Shown: positions 11,672-23,700 of the stretch, one piece after another
How positions within the stretch are numbered: the first letter of the stretch is position 1
Layout of the letters: every line of letters starts with the position of its first letter
Source: Lasiodiplodia sp. COLG20
Lineage: Eukaryota > Ascomycota > Dothideomycetes > Botryosphaeriales > Botryosphaeriaceae
Assembly: GCA_009801085.1 (NCBI GenBank)
Contig: VNWV01000001.1
Span: forward strand, 6,820,001 to 6,884,000
Length of the DNA stretch: 64,000 nucleotides
Reading direction: 5' to 3'
The notes under the pieces: generated by a model
Database searches by the model: none
Told to the model about the DNA's origin: nothing
Seen by the model: the letters and a program-made list of their open reading frames with translations, nothing else
Program-made: the position numbers and the translations under genes

Positions 11672-12125
11672 GGCGCTGGTCGCGGGGGGTGCGAAGGCGT
11701 GTCGGTGGTTTTGCGCGCGATAGAAAAAAGTCGCGGCGATAGGCGGAGGAAGTAGGGCTGAGGCGCACGGGCCGCTTTGGGTGTTCAACCCAGACCAGAC
11801 CCTGTCTCCAAACCGCATCTCTCGCGTCCTCATCTCCATCCGGAGTCCTGACTCGACTCGCGGCCCTAGCCACCCCGCCGACCGGCCGAGCCCAACCCAG
11901 CCTTGCCGCCCCGGAAAGGACAACAATGCTGATAACGCCCTGGAGCCTCTCCTCAACTGCGAATTCTGTCCTCTTTCCCGATTGCAGACGGCCGCCGGGG
12001 CTCCTCACGTGCCACGCCTCATGATCGCCGCCCCGTCTCAGCTGTCTCCCGACGTTGATGAAGACCAGGCTCGCCGTGGGTTGCGTGCATCCTGAGACCT
12101 TCTTCCCTTTCGACGTCCCTTAGCC
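11672..12125. promoter_or_regulatory. shared divergent promoter of ENP2 and MED13
   Basis: A 454-bp region between the start codons of ENP2 (minus) and MED13 (plus). It is C-rich on the plus strand, with no TATA box near either start, as is common for housekeeping genes. Both genes are basal nuclear functions, so joint expression is plausible but not shown. Confidence 0.5.
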
Positions 12126-15100
12126 ATGGATCCCATCAAAAATAGCACTACCAGTGTGTCCGCCGTCGTACGCGCCACCGCCACATGTCCTCCTGTTTGA
12201 CATGCTAACTCCACCCAGAATGGCTATGCCGTCGTTTCGTACCGCACCTATTCTGCTACTTCATCCGTCGACATCCCAAACGCCAAGGCTGCTGAGCTGG
12301 ATGGCTTAAGCTGCGTCGAGGCTCGTCTTCGCGAGGCAAAACGCCTGGTCTATGTCGATAGACTCAAACAGCTTCTGTGGCTTTTCGAGCCCGGCAGCAA
12401 TCCCCCAGCCCTGGATCATGGCTCTCTGCAGAGTCAGCAGCTGAACGGCCTCCAGTTGGCCGGTACGTCCATCTTTCGCCCTCCACTTCTGTCTTCTGTT
12501 CACTGACTTCTTTGGCAGCTCAATCCGAGGGTGATTTGAAGGCTGCTGAACTGGCAAGGTTCACCGGCCGCCTCCCAGCTTCTCAGTCGGGACTGCAGCA
12601 CGGCTCTGCTGCAACTAATGCTCGTGCAATCCAAGCTGCCAACGTCCGCGCCTTTCAGGCAAACCAGCAATCAGCCAACAGCGCTGATGCCTCTCGCCAG
12701 CATGACGCCCTTTCCGTCTACGAATCTTTCATGTCCGCTGTCATTGGTTCTATTTCCTATAACTTGTCTCGCTTTCATCATATGATACCCCTGAACTATC
12801 GAACTTTTGTTTCCTATTCCAGAGCCACGAACCTAGCCGACAGAGATGACGACGACGACGACGATACAAACATCCTTGGAGGACTCAGTTGTCTGCTTAC
12901 CACTTTGGACGCCCACTTGTCGACCGCCGGAACATTGGTAATTTCTACTTCCGTCTCAACTACCAACAATGTTTACCAGCTTGAGAAAATCCTCTCCTTG
13001 TACGATGTGCACGACGATTTCCTGGGAGAACTTGTCCGGATTGCTCCTTGCGGCATCATAGCCAGATACGTTGGCCACGAAACATCCGCAGTCGGTAGTG
13101 AGCGCCATGGCTCAGGCCCAACAAAACGGTCGAGGGCAACCCAGCAGTGGAAAGCAGACACTTTAAGATGGCTCCGTATGAAAGGTCTTGTCCTCCCAGA
13201 CATGAACGAGGAAGGGAAATGGGTGCGAATTCAGCTTCAGCCTAGTGCACAGGCAACAAAAGACTTGAACGATCCCTCTACGTCTCTTTGCCGCGAGTGT
13301 CTTTGGCCTGCCGCTCTGTGCTTTTTGTACAGCGCCGGACGGAGTGAGGGGGACCTGGAATCTCTCGAAGCCCTCCATCCGACTGGCCATCTGGACGACC
13401 AGGATCCTGGTGTGATGTGGTGGCAGGGACCTGGGAAGAGCGGATTTACGGACCCCTTATGGCAAGCATGGAATTGGTTCCTAGGTAAGCCAGAGAGAGA
13501 AAAGGCAATTGAGGCTCGCAAAAAGGCACGCCAAGCACAAGAAGACAACACTCAACCAGCAGCTGAGCCTGCCATGACATATCCTTCATCCCCGCTCTAC
13601 TCCCGAGGTTCCGCATATGGGGATTTGCAGGCTGTCAGTGGAGTATATCCCACACCACCAGACGCGGTTTTGCCTCCCGGTGCTGGTGGACATACGACCT
13701 TGGATGGTATAATTATGGGTCCAACAACGCAAGACTCCCAAAGCCATCCGGGGCAAATGAGTATGAGCGGTGATAATTTCACACAGCAAGAACACCCAGG
13801 AGCAGCCGAAGCCACACCAGGAGAGCATCTAGACCCACCGAGGGAGACGGACACACCGACAGGTGAGCCTGCCGAAGCTGACAATAACGATGATCTTTTT
13901 GAGGACATGGACGAAGAGATGTTTGGAGCGAATGATGTCACGGAAGCGGACTTCAATTTTTTTGACGATGGAGACGGCGGATTCGGAGATCTCATGGACG
14001 TATCCCAACCAGCAACATTCGAAGAGCAGAAGCAGAACAGTAGTCCTGCGAACACCAAGTTCGAAGGAGTATCGCCGATGATACAAGTAGCAGATGTGGA
14101 GCAGACCGAAGTTGAACCTTCGACACTCAAATCAGAGATTGCTACCTCACCTGCTGCTCCACCTGAGATCGACGTCCACATGACTGAGATTGAAGACCAT
14201 CCCAAAGCCGAAGATACACCCCCTGAGCAAGAGCCCGAGCTAAATGCAGCGAAACATGAGGCTGCAGAGGAACCTGTGATCGTTCGGGAACCTAGCCCTC
14301 CACTTAGTCCAGCACGGATTAACCAGAAGCTGTTTGGATCGCCACACTTTGGCGAGTCAGAAACAGAAGTCAAAGATTTCGCAAAGGCGAAAGCAGATGG
14401 AGGTGCAATGTTTGACACGGTTGGTTTCAGTCAGAAGATGCAACTCGCAGATTCGAAGTATGCTGCTGGTGGTCAGTTCTTCTTTTCTGGAAAGGACCGG
14501 GATCCGAGCACACGTTCACAATCCGGTCAACTCTCACGCCCGACCTCTTCCGCCCACTCTGCCACTCTGGAGAGAGCTTCTGATCTCATACGAAGTATTG
14601 TTGTACCGAAACACACTGGCGACGACTCGTACATGAAAGATGGCCTCTCCGACGACAGCGACAGTTATAGCGATATATCTGTCAGCACAGGCTCGTATGA
14701 TGAAGAGACCGGATCCACGATGCTTGGACAAGAATCAGGCTTACTGGTGCCGAGCCATAGAAAACTGGGTTCTTCAACCGTTGGGACTCCGGGCGTTGGT
14801 ACACCTGGAACGCTGCAACTTGATCCAGGCAGTCAAGATATGCTCTTGGGCGACGCGGACGGCTTTGTACCTGAGCTACCGCCACTTTCATCTCTCGAAC
14901 CGACTCCTTCGGACTGGTCTCTGGGCAGTCTACCGCCACCAATTGTCAAGGTCAGACGGCGGTATGGGGGGGATCCCAGGTCACGAAGGGGATCATTCTC
15001 ACTCGCTTCAGCTGCTTCAACACCTTCTTCGGATGGCCGTTCGGAGGCTGTTGTGGAGCCACACCCGCTCAATCTCAAGGAGGTCATCAACATCACCCAA

Positions 15101-17566
15101 ATGCTGGCAGATCAGATTATTCACAGCTCCCTGGATTTGATCCCAGAAGATGAGGAACCGAATCAAGTCTGCACACGAACTCAGACCGGTGGCCTCCGCA
15201 AGCTTTTCCCGATCCAAACGGTCCAAAATGCTGTCAGAGACCTCTTCCAGCAAATCAGCGAGTGCGACATGCTCAAGTACGCTTCTATCCAAGACGTCAT
15301 GCCCGAGTCTGCTGCTGCGAAACAGGCCCAACAGAAATCAGTACAACGGCGAACTACCAACGCGGATCCTCACGCAAACATGTTCTTTCCCATCTCAACA
15401 CCTCATGTCCGTCTCCGACGAGGTGAGGACACATGGGACGTTCTCCCTCCGGCACTGTCTTTTTGGGAATCTCTCGGCCTGTCACCTACAAGTGGCCCAA
15501 AGAACATCATGGCTTATTGTGTGTATCCGTCCAGTGACCAGCTGAGCGAGCCAATCGCAAGCTTTCTCGATAACATAAGCATGGCCTACGAGAGCAGCAA
15601 GTTCGGTACGCACGTCCGCGGTCCCGATATCGACCATATATCCAACGGTGGTCTGGTGCCTGCCTCGATCAGTGTTCATGAGAGCGATAACTGGAAGCCT
15701 ACCACTCAAAGCTGCCTCCAGTCTATCCGCGACACTTGCTCTTCCTTGGGGAGGCATTTGTCGAGAGTGGACTTCAAGAAGGTTACTAAGCCTGAAGACT
15801 CTTCTCAACCAGATGCCATCGTTGTCTACCTTGTCAATCCTTTCTCTGACCCGCACAATCTCTGGCAGCTCTGCTCCGCTTTTTGGGCTTTGTTCCAAGC
15901 GTACCTTCCCTCGTCCTCGAGAGCGTTGGATGCGACGAGGCCCGAGTTGGTCCTTCAGCTGGTCCCTGTCAAATGCATAGCTTCTTTTGAGGCCCCCGTA
16001 GTCCTTGAACCGAGTCTTCTGGCGAGACTCGCCCGTGAGGTCTATGATAGGTGTCCTCCGAAAGAGCCTAGTGCTGACCATACTGCGCTCAGTATCTATT
16101 CAGCACCGTCTATTCAACTTGAAGAGACTCTACCAAAGTCCATTCCATTCAGAGTGACGGCTGAGCCTCCATCGGACCTGCTTCACGAAAATTCCTACAT
16201 TCATGTGGGCTACGCTGTCAGTGTGGACGGCTCTTGGCTCACAGCGGCTTGGACAGACAATCCCGGAAAGCACCAAGCTACAGCCTCGTACTGTCTGAAT
16301 AACCGCTCTTTTGTTGAAGTCGCACGGGAGATCCACCAGACTTCGTTGGAGATTATGTCTGCTCGACGGGTAACCTGGAGGCTCTGCATTGCAAGGGCCG
16401 GGGTGATGGAGCGCGAAGAGCAGGATGGTAAGACACCCGCCTATACTCCATTGGATTAAATGCTAATATCTTGTTCAGCATGGCAGGCGCTCGTGACAAG
16501 CCCATGTCCGCTTGTGATCGGAACAGCATTGATCTCCGTGGACCCCAATCCGCCATTCTGTATAACATCCAGCTTACCTACTCTCACGTCCACAACGAAC
16601 CAGAACTTGGGCAACACGGGCGTATCGACACCAGGAAACACACCACAGCCTGGCGTCTCTCCAGACGCCCACGGCTTCACGCCCGCCGCAACCCCTTCCG
16701 ACGGCAACACCAGCGCCCCAGCAGTCGACCCATCCAGCGACCCCGACGCCCGCCTCGTCGACGTGACGGACGAGTCGTGGGGCGTCATCCTCCAGCACCG
16801 CCTGCACAACTCCAACTCGACCACCGAATTCCGCCCCTCTCTCGCCAGCGGCTACCTGGTCAAACGCGGCGCCGACGGCAACAACCAGAACACTGAGGGC
16901 ACCACCACCACCAACGGCGGCATCGGTAAGTCGTCAGACCACCCGGACTCCCCGCGCGGCCCCATCGCCGTCGGCGTCAACCTCCTCTGGATCGGCAGCA
17001 CGCCCGGCGGCCACCAACCCCATCGCGCTGCCGCCGCCGCCCAGGCCGCCGCCGCTGCAGCCGCTGCTGCTGCTGCTGCTGCCCAACAACAGCAACACCA
17101 CCACCACCACCACCACTCCGCTGTCGCCACCCCGACCCCGCACAACCCAAACATCAGCATCCCCCTCCAACACCTCGAAGCGGCCGCCGCCGCAGCCGGC
17201 GCCAACAACAATTCCACCAACGGCAACGGCAACGGCGGTGCTACTACCCTCAACACCGGCAGTGCCGGCGCGAGCGCGGGGCCGAGCGCCGTCAGCAGCG
17301 CGCTGCCTTCGCCCGGCGGCGCTGGTGCCGGTGCTGGTGGGCAGGGAGGGGCTGGTGGTGCCGGTGGTGGCGTCGGCGGCAGCCCTTTTGCGGCGAATCA
17401 GGCACGCACGACGTATGATACGGTGTTGAGGGAGTTTTTGATCACGTATAGGGGGTTGGGGTTGCTGGCGAGGCTGAAGGGGATGAGGGGCACCAGGGGC
17501 GGCGCGGTGCCGTGGCATATTGCGGCGGCGGTGAGGGGGGTGAAGGCTTTTGAGAGGTGTTTGTGA
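12126..17566 (+). CDS. MED13: Mediator subunit 13 (Srb9/Med13), CDK8 kinase module
   Basis: The largest subunit of the Mediator kinase module, linking CycC-Cdk8-Med12 to core Mediator and restraining RNA polymerase II transcription. Four exons (12126-12167, 12219-12462, 12519-16427, 16479-17566) encode 1760 residues. The N-terminal Med13 domain begins NGYAVVSYRTYS and continues FESFMSAVIGSISYNLSRFH-like sequence. The middle is long, disordered and acid/Ser/Pro-rich (about residues 380-960). The C-terminal domain carries the conserved VSVDGSWLTAAWTDNPG and MSARRVTWRLCIARAGVM blocks. Exon 4 adds a long Ala/Gln/His- and Gly-rich insertion before a final TYDTVLREFLITYRGLGLLARL helix. The two short 5' exons restore the conserved start, which a single-frame reading misses. 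Confidence 0.9.
17027..17116 (+). repeat. trinucleotide tract encoding Ala-Gln-His runs in MED13
   Basis: A 90-bp in-frame tract of GCN, CAR and CAY codons encodes five Ala, one Gln, thirteen Ala, four Gln and seven His in a row. It lies in a poorly conserved loop of the C-terminal region, where length change should be tolerated. It is a likely length-polymorphic microsatellite. Confidence 0.85.
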
Positions 17567-18005
17567 TTTGGGTGTGATTGATTTTGCTTTTTTTGTTTGC
17601 AATGTTGGTTTGCGCATGTGGTGGTTAGTTGTGTGGTTTCTCTCTTCTTTTCTTTTCTTTTCTTTTCCTGTCAGGTGGTTGGTTATACATGCTTCGTGTG
17701 GAGATTTTTGTTTCTCGATGTAGATTGTTTCGTTGAACCTACTCTTTTTCTTAATTCTGTTTCACTCTCGCAATGGATCTAGTATGTTTGTTAGGCGGGT
17801 AGAAGGGGAAGGCCTTAGCATATACAAGCCGGTCAGTCAACTGAAGTCTCGAGTCTGAGTATTTCATTATGTGGGCGATGCCAAAAATATAGGACTGCGT
17901 CTATGTTCGCTAATTACTGCTGCTTCTGAATAAGAGGAATCTACAAACCCCTTCCACGGCACGCTCACTTGTCATCACCTGCTGGCTGGACATCCATTAT
18001 GCCCC
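17567..18005. other. tail-to-tail spacer MED13 / OMP decarboxylase
   Basis: 439 bp of T-rich sequence containing TTTTC-type runs at 17640-17670. It serves as 3' flank for both neighbours. No gene seen. Confidence 0.5.
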
Positions 18006-18854
18006 TCACTCCAACGACGATCGCTGCTCGGACTTGCCCAGCCGCTCTTGATACGCCTTCCACGCCACCTGCCGATACTGCTCCGCCTTCATCGCCGGGT
18101 CCGCAGCGTTGCAGATGCCCAGCCCAACAATGATGACGTCGCACCCTCGCCGCATCAGCTCCTGCGGCGTGACGTACTGCTGGCCCAGCGGATCGCCGCC
18201 GGCGAACTCGGACCCGTCCAGCGATTCCTCGGGCGAGAGCGCGCAGCCGGGCGTCATGACCACGAAGTCGTCGTCTGGCTCCGAGTTCAGCGGGCCCAGC
18301 GCGATGAAGCCCATGACGAAATCGAGCTGCTGCCGCGCCATGTCGACGCACGCTGCGGTGTAATCCGCGTCCAGCAGGTTGCCGACGGAGGTCATTTGTG
18401 CGAGGAGTAGTAACGCGCGGTCTTGGGGCGGCTCCGGGATATCGTGAAGTGGTGTTTTGGCATCTTCGGGCCCTGACGGCTGCCGCTCGCGGTTGTGGTG
18501 GTGGTCCTTCCAGTCAGCCGCTTCCAGGGCCAGCGCGCGTATCATGTCGGGGCCGGGCAGCACGTGTGCGTTGACGACGTGCGCCCAGTCGCGGATGCGG
18601 TAGTCGCCGGCCGCGTACTGCTGCTGCACGGTGAAGCCAATGTCGGCGAACTTTCTATCCTCGAAGATCAGGAAGCGGTGGCGGCGGGCGAGAGAGGCGA
18701 GCTGCGCGCCCGTGCCGTGCTGCCCGTCGGGGTCCCAGCCGGCGTGCATGTCTGCGTGGGTTTTGAAGACGACGGTGCTGGCACGACCCTGGTCTCTCAA
18801 GTGACACCGCACCCTGCAAGCCGTCGCTAATCTCTGCCGGACTTGTTGAGTCAC
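18006..18854 (-). CDS. pyrG: orotidine 5'-phosphate decarboxylase (pyrG/URA3 type), 5' end unresolved
   Basis: OMP decarboxylase makes UMP in the last step of pyrimidine synthesis. The body is clear: FKTHADM with the active-site Lys, a GWD...GTGAQLASLARRH insert typical of Pezizomycotina, the catalytic FLIFEDRKFADIG (Asp-x-Lys-x-x-Asp), WAHVVNAHVLPG, LLLLAQMTSVGNL, FVMGFIA, DDDFVVMTPGC and the phosphate-binding LGQQY...IVGLGI, ending WKAYQERLG. The N-terminal 60-80 residues usual for the family are missing. The frame opens after a TGA near 18867 and has no ATG before the Met of FKTHADM, which lies after the essential Lys. CTGCAG at the frame opening could be a splice acceptor, but I find no convincing first exon in the AT-rich sequence upstream. 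It may be a 5'-truncated pseudogene. Confidence 0.75.
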   Translation of the reverse strand: MTQQVRQRLATACRVRCHLRDQGRASTVVFKTHADMHAGWDPDGQHGTGAQLASLARRHRFLIFEDRKFADIGFTVQQQYAAGDYRIRDWAHVVNAHVLPGPDMIRALALEAADWKDHHHNRERQPSGPEDAKTPLHDIPEPPQDRALLLLAQMTSVGNLLDADYTAACVDMARQQLDFVMGFIALGPLNSEPDDDFVVMTPGCALSPEESLDGSEFAGGDPLGQQYVTPQELMRRGCDVIIVGLGICNAADPAMKAEQYRQVAWKAYQERLGKSEQRSSLE

Positions 18855-18867
18855 CTGCAGCTTTCAA

Positions 18868-19758
18868 GATTATATTGGATCAGTAGATCATATCAGGCGG
18901 CCCCCCTTGATGATCTTTGGAAGCATTTCTGCCATGATCCCCGCTCGCTCAGCTGCTTCACTTGGCCTCGATGTTAGATATCACACTCAATCGACGTCAA
19001 TCTCAATAAGTTAAGCACCATGTAGCACTGAACAAAATCATGATATAGTTGATAAGTTTCATTCGGGATAAGGAAAGGGTATCTACGGCAGAATATAAAT
19101 GTTAAATTTTGTACGGCAAACTGGATCATGTAGACGTTTTATATCCATGGCTAGACATACTGAAGATTAAGAGATTATCAAAAAAAAAAAAAGGTCACTT
19201 CAGATCGAGCGATTGGAAAGGGGGATATTCGCAGAGAGGAGGAATAATTTCATCTCTTGATCTATTCTTTCAAGCTATCCTTGTAAATTCATTGGATACG
19301 ACGCCGTATGCTCCATCCATTTATTTTTGATCTTATGAATTATTTTCTAAGGCCTTCACTTTCACACTTCAAGATGGGTCCTTGTCTATTATTTCCCTTG
19401 GGCTTGTTTTGATACATCAGTAACCATGTGCGCAGCGGATAACAGGACTGAGCCAGGTGGCCATCATTAAATACCGAAAGCTCACTCTCTTAGATGTGAT
19501 TCTTCCTATTGGGTTATTTAGCATTCTCATATACATAGCAGGCGGCAGAATGACTTCAGCAGGACACGTTCTCTCAGCCCTTTATTCTTTCTTCCTTGGC
19601 AACGGGCCTTCACGGTGGACAAAACGCCTCTATTTAATATTTCAGTAATGTACTATTGCTCACAACGCCCCCATTAGAATACGGATTCGACTCTACTTTC
19701 GAGACTCGTGTGGTAATACAACTCGCCGTCGCTGCTTTTCATTGGAAAGCTTTGAGAA
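18868..19758. other. AT-rich tract, no gene recognised
   Basis: About 890 bp, markedly AT-rich compared with the GC-rich pyrG body beside it, with an A run at about 19181-19192. Open frames at 19109-19330 and 19457-19648 (one with a hydrophobic helix) lack family similarity. The abrupt composition change next to the damaged pyrG 5' end suggests old insertion or decay, but no terminal repeats are visible. Confidence 0.45.
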
Positions 19759-20777
19759 ATGGTTTACAAAACCTCAAAATATGCGTACAGGAAATTCACA
19801 ACCCTCACTGGCCCAACTCATAAATCCGGGGGTGTAGATCTTGTGAAAAGGGAGAACGGTGGTGTGTACGTCCAGAAGAAGGCTATAGGACCATTTCATT
19901 TAGATTTGCTGGGCAAAGAATACCGCGCGCTATCCACCCTCGACCACCCGCATATAGTCAAAATGGTGGACAGCTTCATAAACCCCGAGAAGATGATAGG
20001 AGCCATCTACCTCACATATTATGATCAGGGAGATCTGACAGGTTATGTCAAGAAGTATGCTGATTTACTCTACCACATACATCCTTCATGCCTGCCTTGC
20101 ATTTGACCTGTCACTCCCCGCTAAAACATCACAACAGCCACAGGGAGTCCGGAACACCAATCGCCAACGACGTCGCCTGGAACATCTTCTCCAACATCTG
20201 CGGCGCCCTCGCCTTCTGCCACCACGGCATCCGCTCCCCCCACGACGCCAACCCCCCTCCAACGTGGAGCGCCATCATCCACCGCGACATGAAAACCGAC
20301 AACATCTTCCTCCAGAGCGACCCCACCGCACCAGGCGGCATCATCGCCATACTCGGAGACTTCGGTAATCAACCCCCATCTTTCCCCAGACCCCACCCCA
20401 AAACCTTTCTACCTAACACGTGCATCCAAGACTGGTCAACCAACCACTCCCTCGAGCAAGCCATCTACCGCCGCCCCACCGACGGCAGCAGCTACCAGTC
20501 CCCAGGGGACCCGCGGTGGCTGCCTCCCGAAAGCCCGCGCTACACCATGGCCAGCGACATATGGGGCTTAGGTGCCGTCGTAACGTGCATGTGCCGGCTA
20601 GCGGCGTCGCCGGAAGAGTGCCAAGTCAGCGATGTAGTGCCGCCAAGTAGCAGTGGCGGTAGGTTCGGGGCTGCCCTGCAGCGGCTCGTACGGCGGGCGG
20701 TGGCGTGGGAGCCGCGGGAGCGGCTGAGCGCGCAGCGGCTGTGGCGGGAGATAGTGGAGGCTCAGGGTGGGAAGTAA
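19759..20777 (+). CDS. small divergent protein kinase (NEK-like fold), kinase A
   Basis: A serine/threonine kinase-like protein. Exons 19759-20054, 20138-20364 and 20431-20777 give 289 residues. The glycine loop is degenerate (GGVDLVKRENGGVYVQKK), then EYRALSTLDHPHIVKMVDSF (helix C region), LTYYDQGDLTGYVK (hinge), a canonical catalytic loop HRDMKTDN, then ILGDFG and GDPRWLPPESPRYTMASDIWGLG in place of the usual APE segment. It is little more than a kinase domain. The second intron (66 nt) is a multiple of three and begins inside the DFG Gly codon: splicing gives DFD, retention keeps DFG. The relative at 43129-44354 shares the degenerate loop and WLPPE[SA]PR. Kinase activity is likely here but untested. 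Confidence 0.75.
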
Positions 20778-23700
20778 GGAAGGGGATACGAAGGGGGGAA
20801 GGGGGACAAGGTGTTAGGGTCTGGAGGTTCAGGGTCTTGTCAGGGTCAGGGTCCTGGATGGTGAGAGCATGGGACCCAGGATGGGAGGGAAACAGCGGTA
20901 GGATTTTTGGGGCTGGGCTTGGCGGCGAGAGATAAGAAGTTCTGCGTAGCCGCTGTTTTTCTTGGTGTTGCGCGGGTTTCTCTTGGGCCATGGAGATAAG
21001 CATTGGGTTTCTTTCGGGAAGTGTATCAGTTAAATTGTACCATGCGGCGACCAAAGAGCAGTGGCGCAAGACAACAACAACCTTCGACATTTTTCTTATC
21101 GATCAGACTTCCGGTATATGTCGGTCCCAGAGTATATTCAAGAATTGCCGAAAGTACCGTTGACCGGGTTTTGGTCTCGGCATTTGCAAAATATCAATTA
21201 ACTTCACATTTTAATTCTGAACTTTAACGAAAAAACATACAAAGTCGAACAATCTTAATTGGCGGCGGCCCAACGACTTGAAACATTTATAGATTATGCT
21301 TATACTTTTCTTTCTTTAATTTGTGCCTGCCAGTCAGATTAACTTATGCATGCTCGATTGAATGTTGTTCGACATGTAGAAGTGTGTTTTTATTTTATTT
21401 TTCAACGTGGCACATCAACATCACGGAATGCAGTTGGCTTACGAGTCCAACACGATGATAGTCCGCAAACAGAACCCAAAAGCTAAGTTGTTCGATAAGG
21501 AGAGCTTAGTAGCAGCTTCTACCGTCGAGCTGGTTGATTTACAAAGTTTGATTGTGTTTATCGGTCGCGTATTCTCAAACACATGATGCAAAAATAGATG
21601 GTGGTATACTGCTATTGCAAACGTTCTAGATACCTAAACTCTATAGATCACTTAAGCGCACTGTAGGATTCCCATGGGTCCAGATGCACAACAAAGTTGC
21701 TAGAATCCCATGTAGTTGAGCCGAGAACATCATGACTCAAGCCATTACCACAACACCGTGGAACCGAGGGATGAAGCTGTAATCATGGCGCTTTAGCGCG
21801 CCAACAACTGCGAACTTCGGAGCTCCTGAACAGACTCTCAGCAGACGGATCCATTTATTGTGAGCTGATCCAACTAAGCAACATCATACGGCGCGCGGCT
21901 CTATGCGGAAGGACGTTCTCTGCTCTTCCAGCCGTCTTGGAAAGTGGCATCAGGAGGGGGAAAATCAATAGTAGCAGCCGCGGCGAAGATCCTACCTTAT
22001 TGCGAGTTCAGTATAGTCAGGGGAGTAGAGCTGACGAGAGATTCATTCCATCGTCAAGAAGGTGGGCCGACAAGCGACGCAACGTCATACGAGGAGGTGA
22101 AATTGAGACGTTCGTTCAGATGTTCGTTAGAACGTCTTGGAAACTTGGCAGAGCATCACGAGGTGATGATTGCAGGATCAACGTAGTGTTGACGATAGTC
22201 ACTGTTTGGAGGCGAGGTGCCAGCGCAAAACGGCAGCATCCCGGCGCTAAGAAGGCAGCCTATGTCAGTGGTTCGGCCGAACGAGGTGCTGACGTTGGAG
22301 TTGCTGTTGGTCGTCAGGAGCGACCTAGACCTGACTATCATGTTTCGAAGCTCATCTCGGGTCTGATCACTTCCAGTGTAGGCTCGGCAGGGCGGCCGCT
22401 AGTTATTCGCCGATGGTCAATAGCTCCGCGGCGCGACGGAGTTCATACTGTGTTCCAACTCCCAATTTCCTGCAAGGACCGAGTCAATTGTCGCATGCAG
22501 CCCGGTGTAGATCCGACGGGAGAGGACGTCCATCAGGGAAAAAGACAGATCCCAATGCTTCGCGCCGGGCGCCGCATCGCGAATCACGTGCTTTCATTTC
22601 GGCGAAAAAAACTGCCATTCCAAGACAGCGCACGGAGTTCGCGAGCTGACACGGCGAAGTAATTTCTCCCGTTGCGCGCCTTTCTCAGCCGCTCGGCCAT
22701 GACGATTTCGCCGGAGCGATGAGTTGGCTCGACGAAGAGCAACAGAGGCACGGCCTCCTGTTCAAGTCTGTGCCCAATCAGCGAGTCGGCAAATCGATCG
22801 TGGTCGAATGCAACGGTAGCCACGGCTAGTGCCGCAGCATCGCAGACCGGAGGCTGTAAGGGTGCGGCTTGCGGCGCGGGAGTATTCTACGTGGCCCTTG
22901 GGGGTCCGCGCCGTGGTGTCGGCTTTGCGCATGTGTGTGCGGTGCGGCGGATGCTTGCAGTGTGCCGGCTCTGGGCGCGTCTCGCGCCTCTCGTTCGTCG
23001 GCAATCCAATGCGGATACGCGCAATCGTATTATGTGTCGGATACGCGCGCTCTACCGCGTGCGGTCAGCGTCCAGCAAGCGTGTCGCAAATGCACCAAGG
23101 TTTGCTGGAAGGCCAAGAGAGATGTGCAGGAGTGCAGCAGATGCGGTGCAATTGTTTCTTCGAGCCCGTCTGTCTTGGCCAAATAGGTATCTCTTGGCCT
23201 GCTGCAATAGACTTTCTAGGCAGGAGGCAGGCGCGACGGGCGGTGCTGGTGATTCGCAGTGATCGACGGCGCCTGCGAGCATCCTTCCGACGCGCTCGTC
23301 GTCGTCCTTCACACCCACGGCGCTGATGCGACACAATAAAGCTAATCACGAAATTAACAATACTGGTTCGCGCGGCAGGGTTGGAGCGGAGGACGCGAAG
23401 AATGGGGGAAGCTGGACGGCATCCGCGAGCCTGAAGGGGTTAAAGTTCGCGCTGAGAGTGGAAACAGGCTCCTTTGGGGCGGCTATCCGAAGCATCTCCG
23501 CCGCTGCGCATCCGCGGCACGGCTCGGTCGCGAGTATCTCGCGGTCGGCTTTCGCATTCAGCTCATGCGAGTGAGATGCTGCTGAGTTTCTGAGGTCGTG
23601 CGCCTGGTCGACAGGCTGGCGCGCGCGTCGGGGGCACCTCTTGCGCTGTGTCGCTCGCCCGGCATCCTCCAATCTGAAGCCTGTCGTTCCAGACCCTGAA

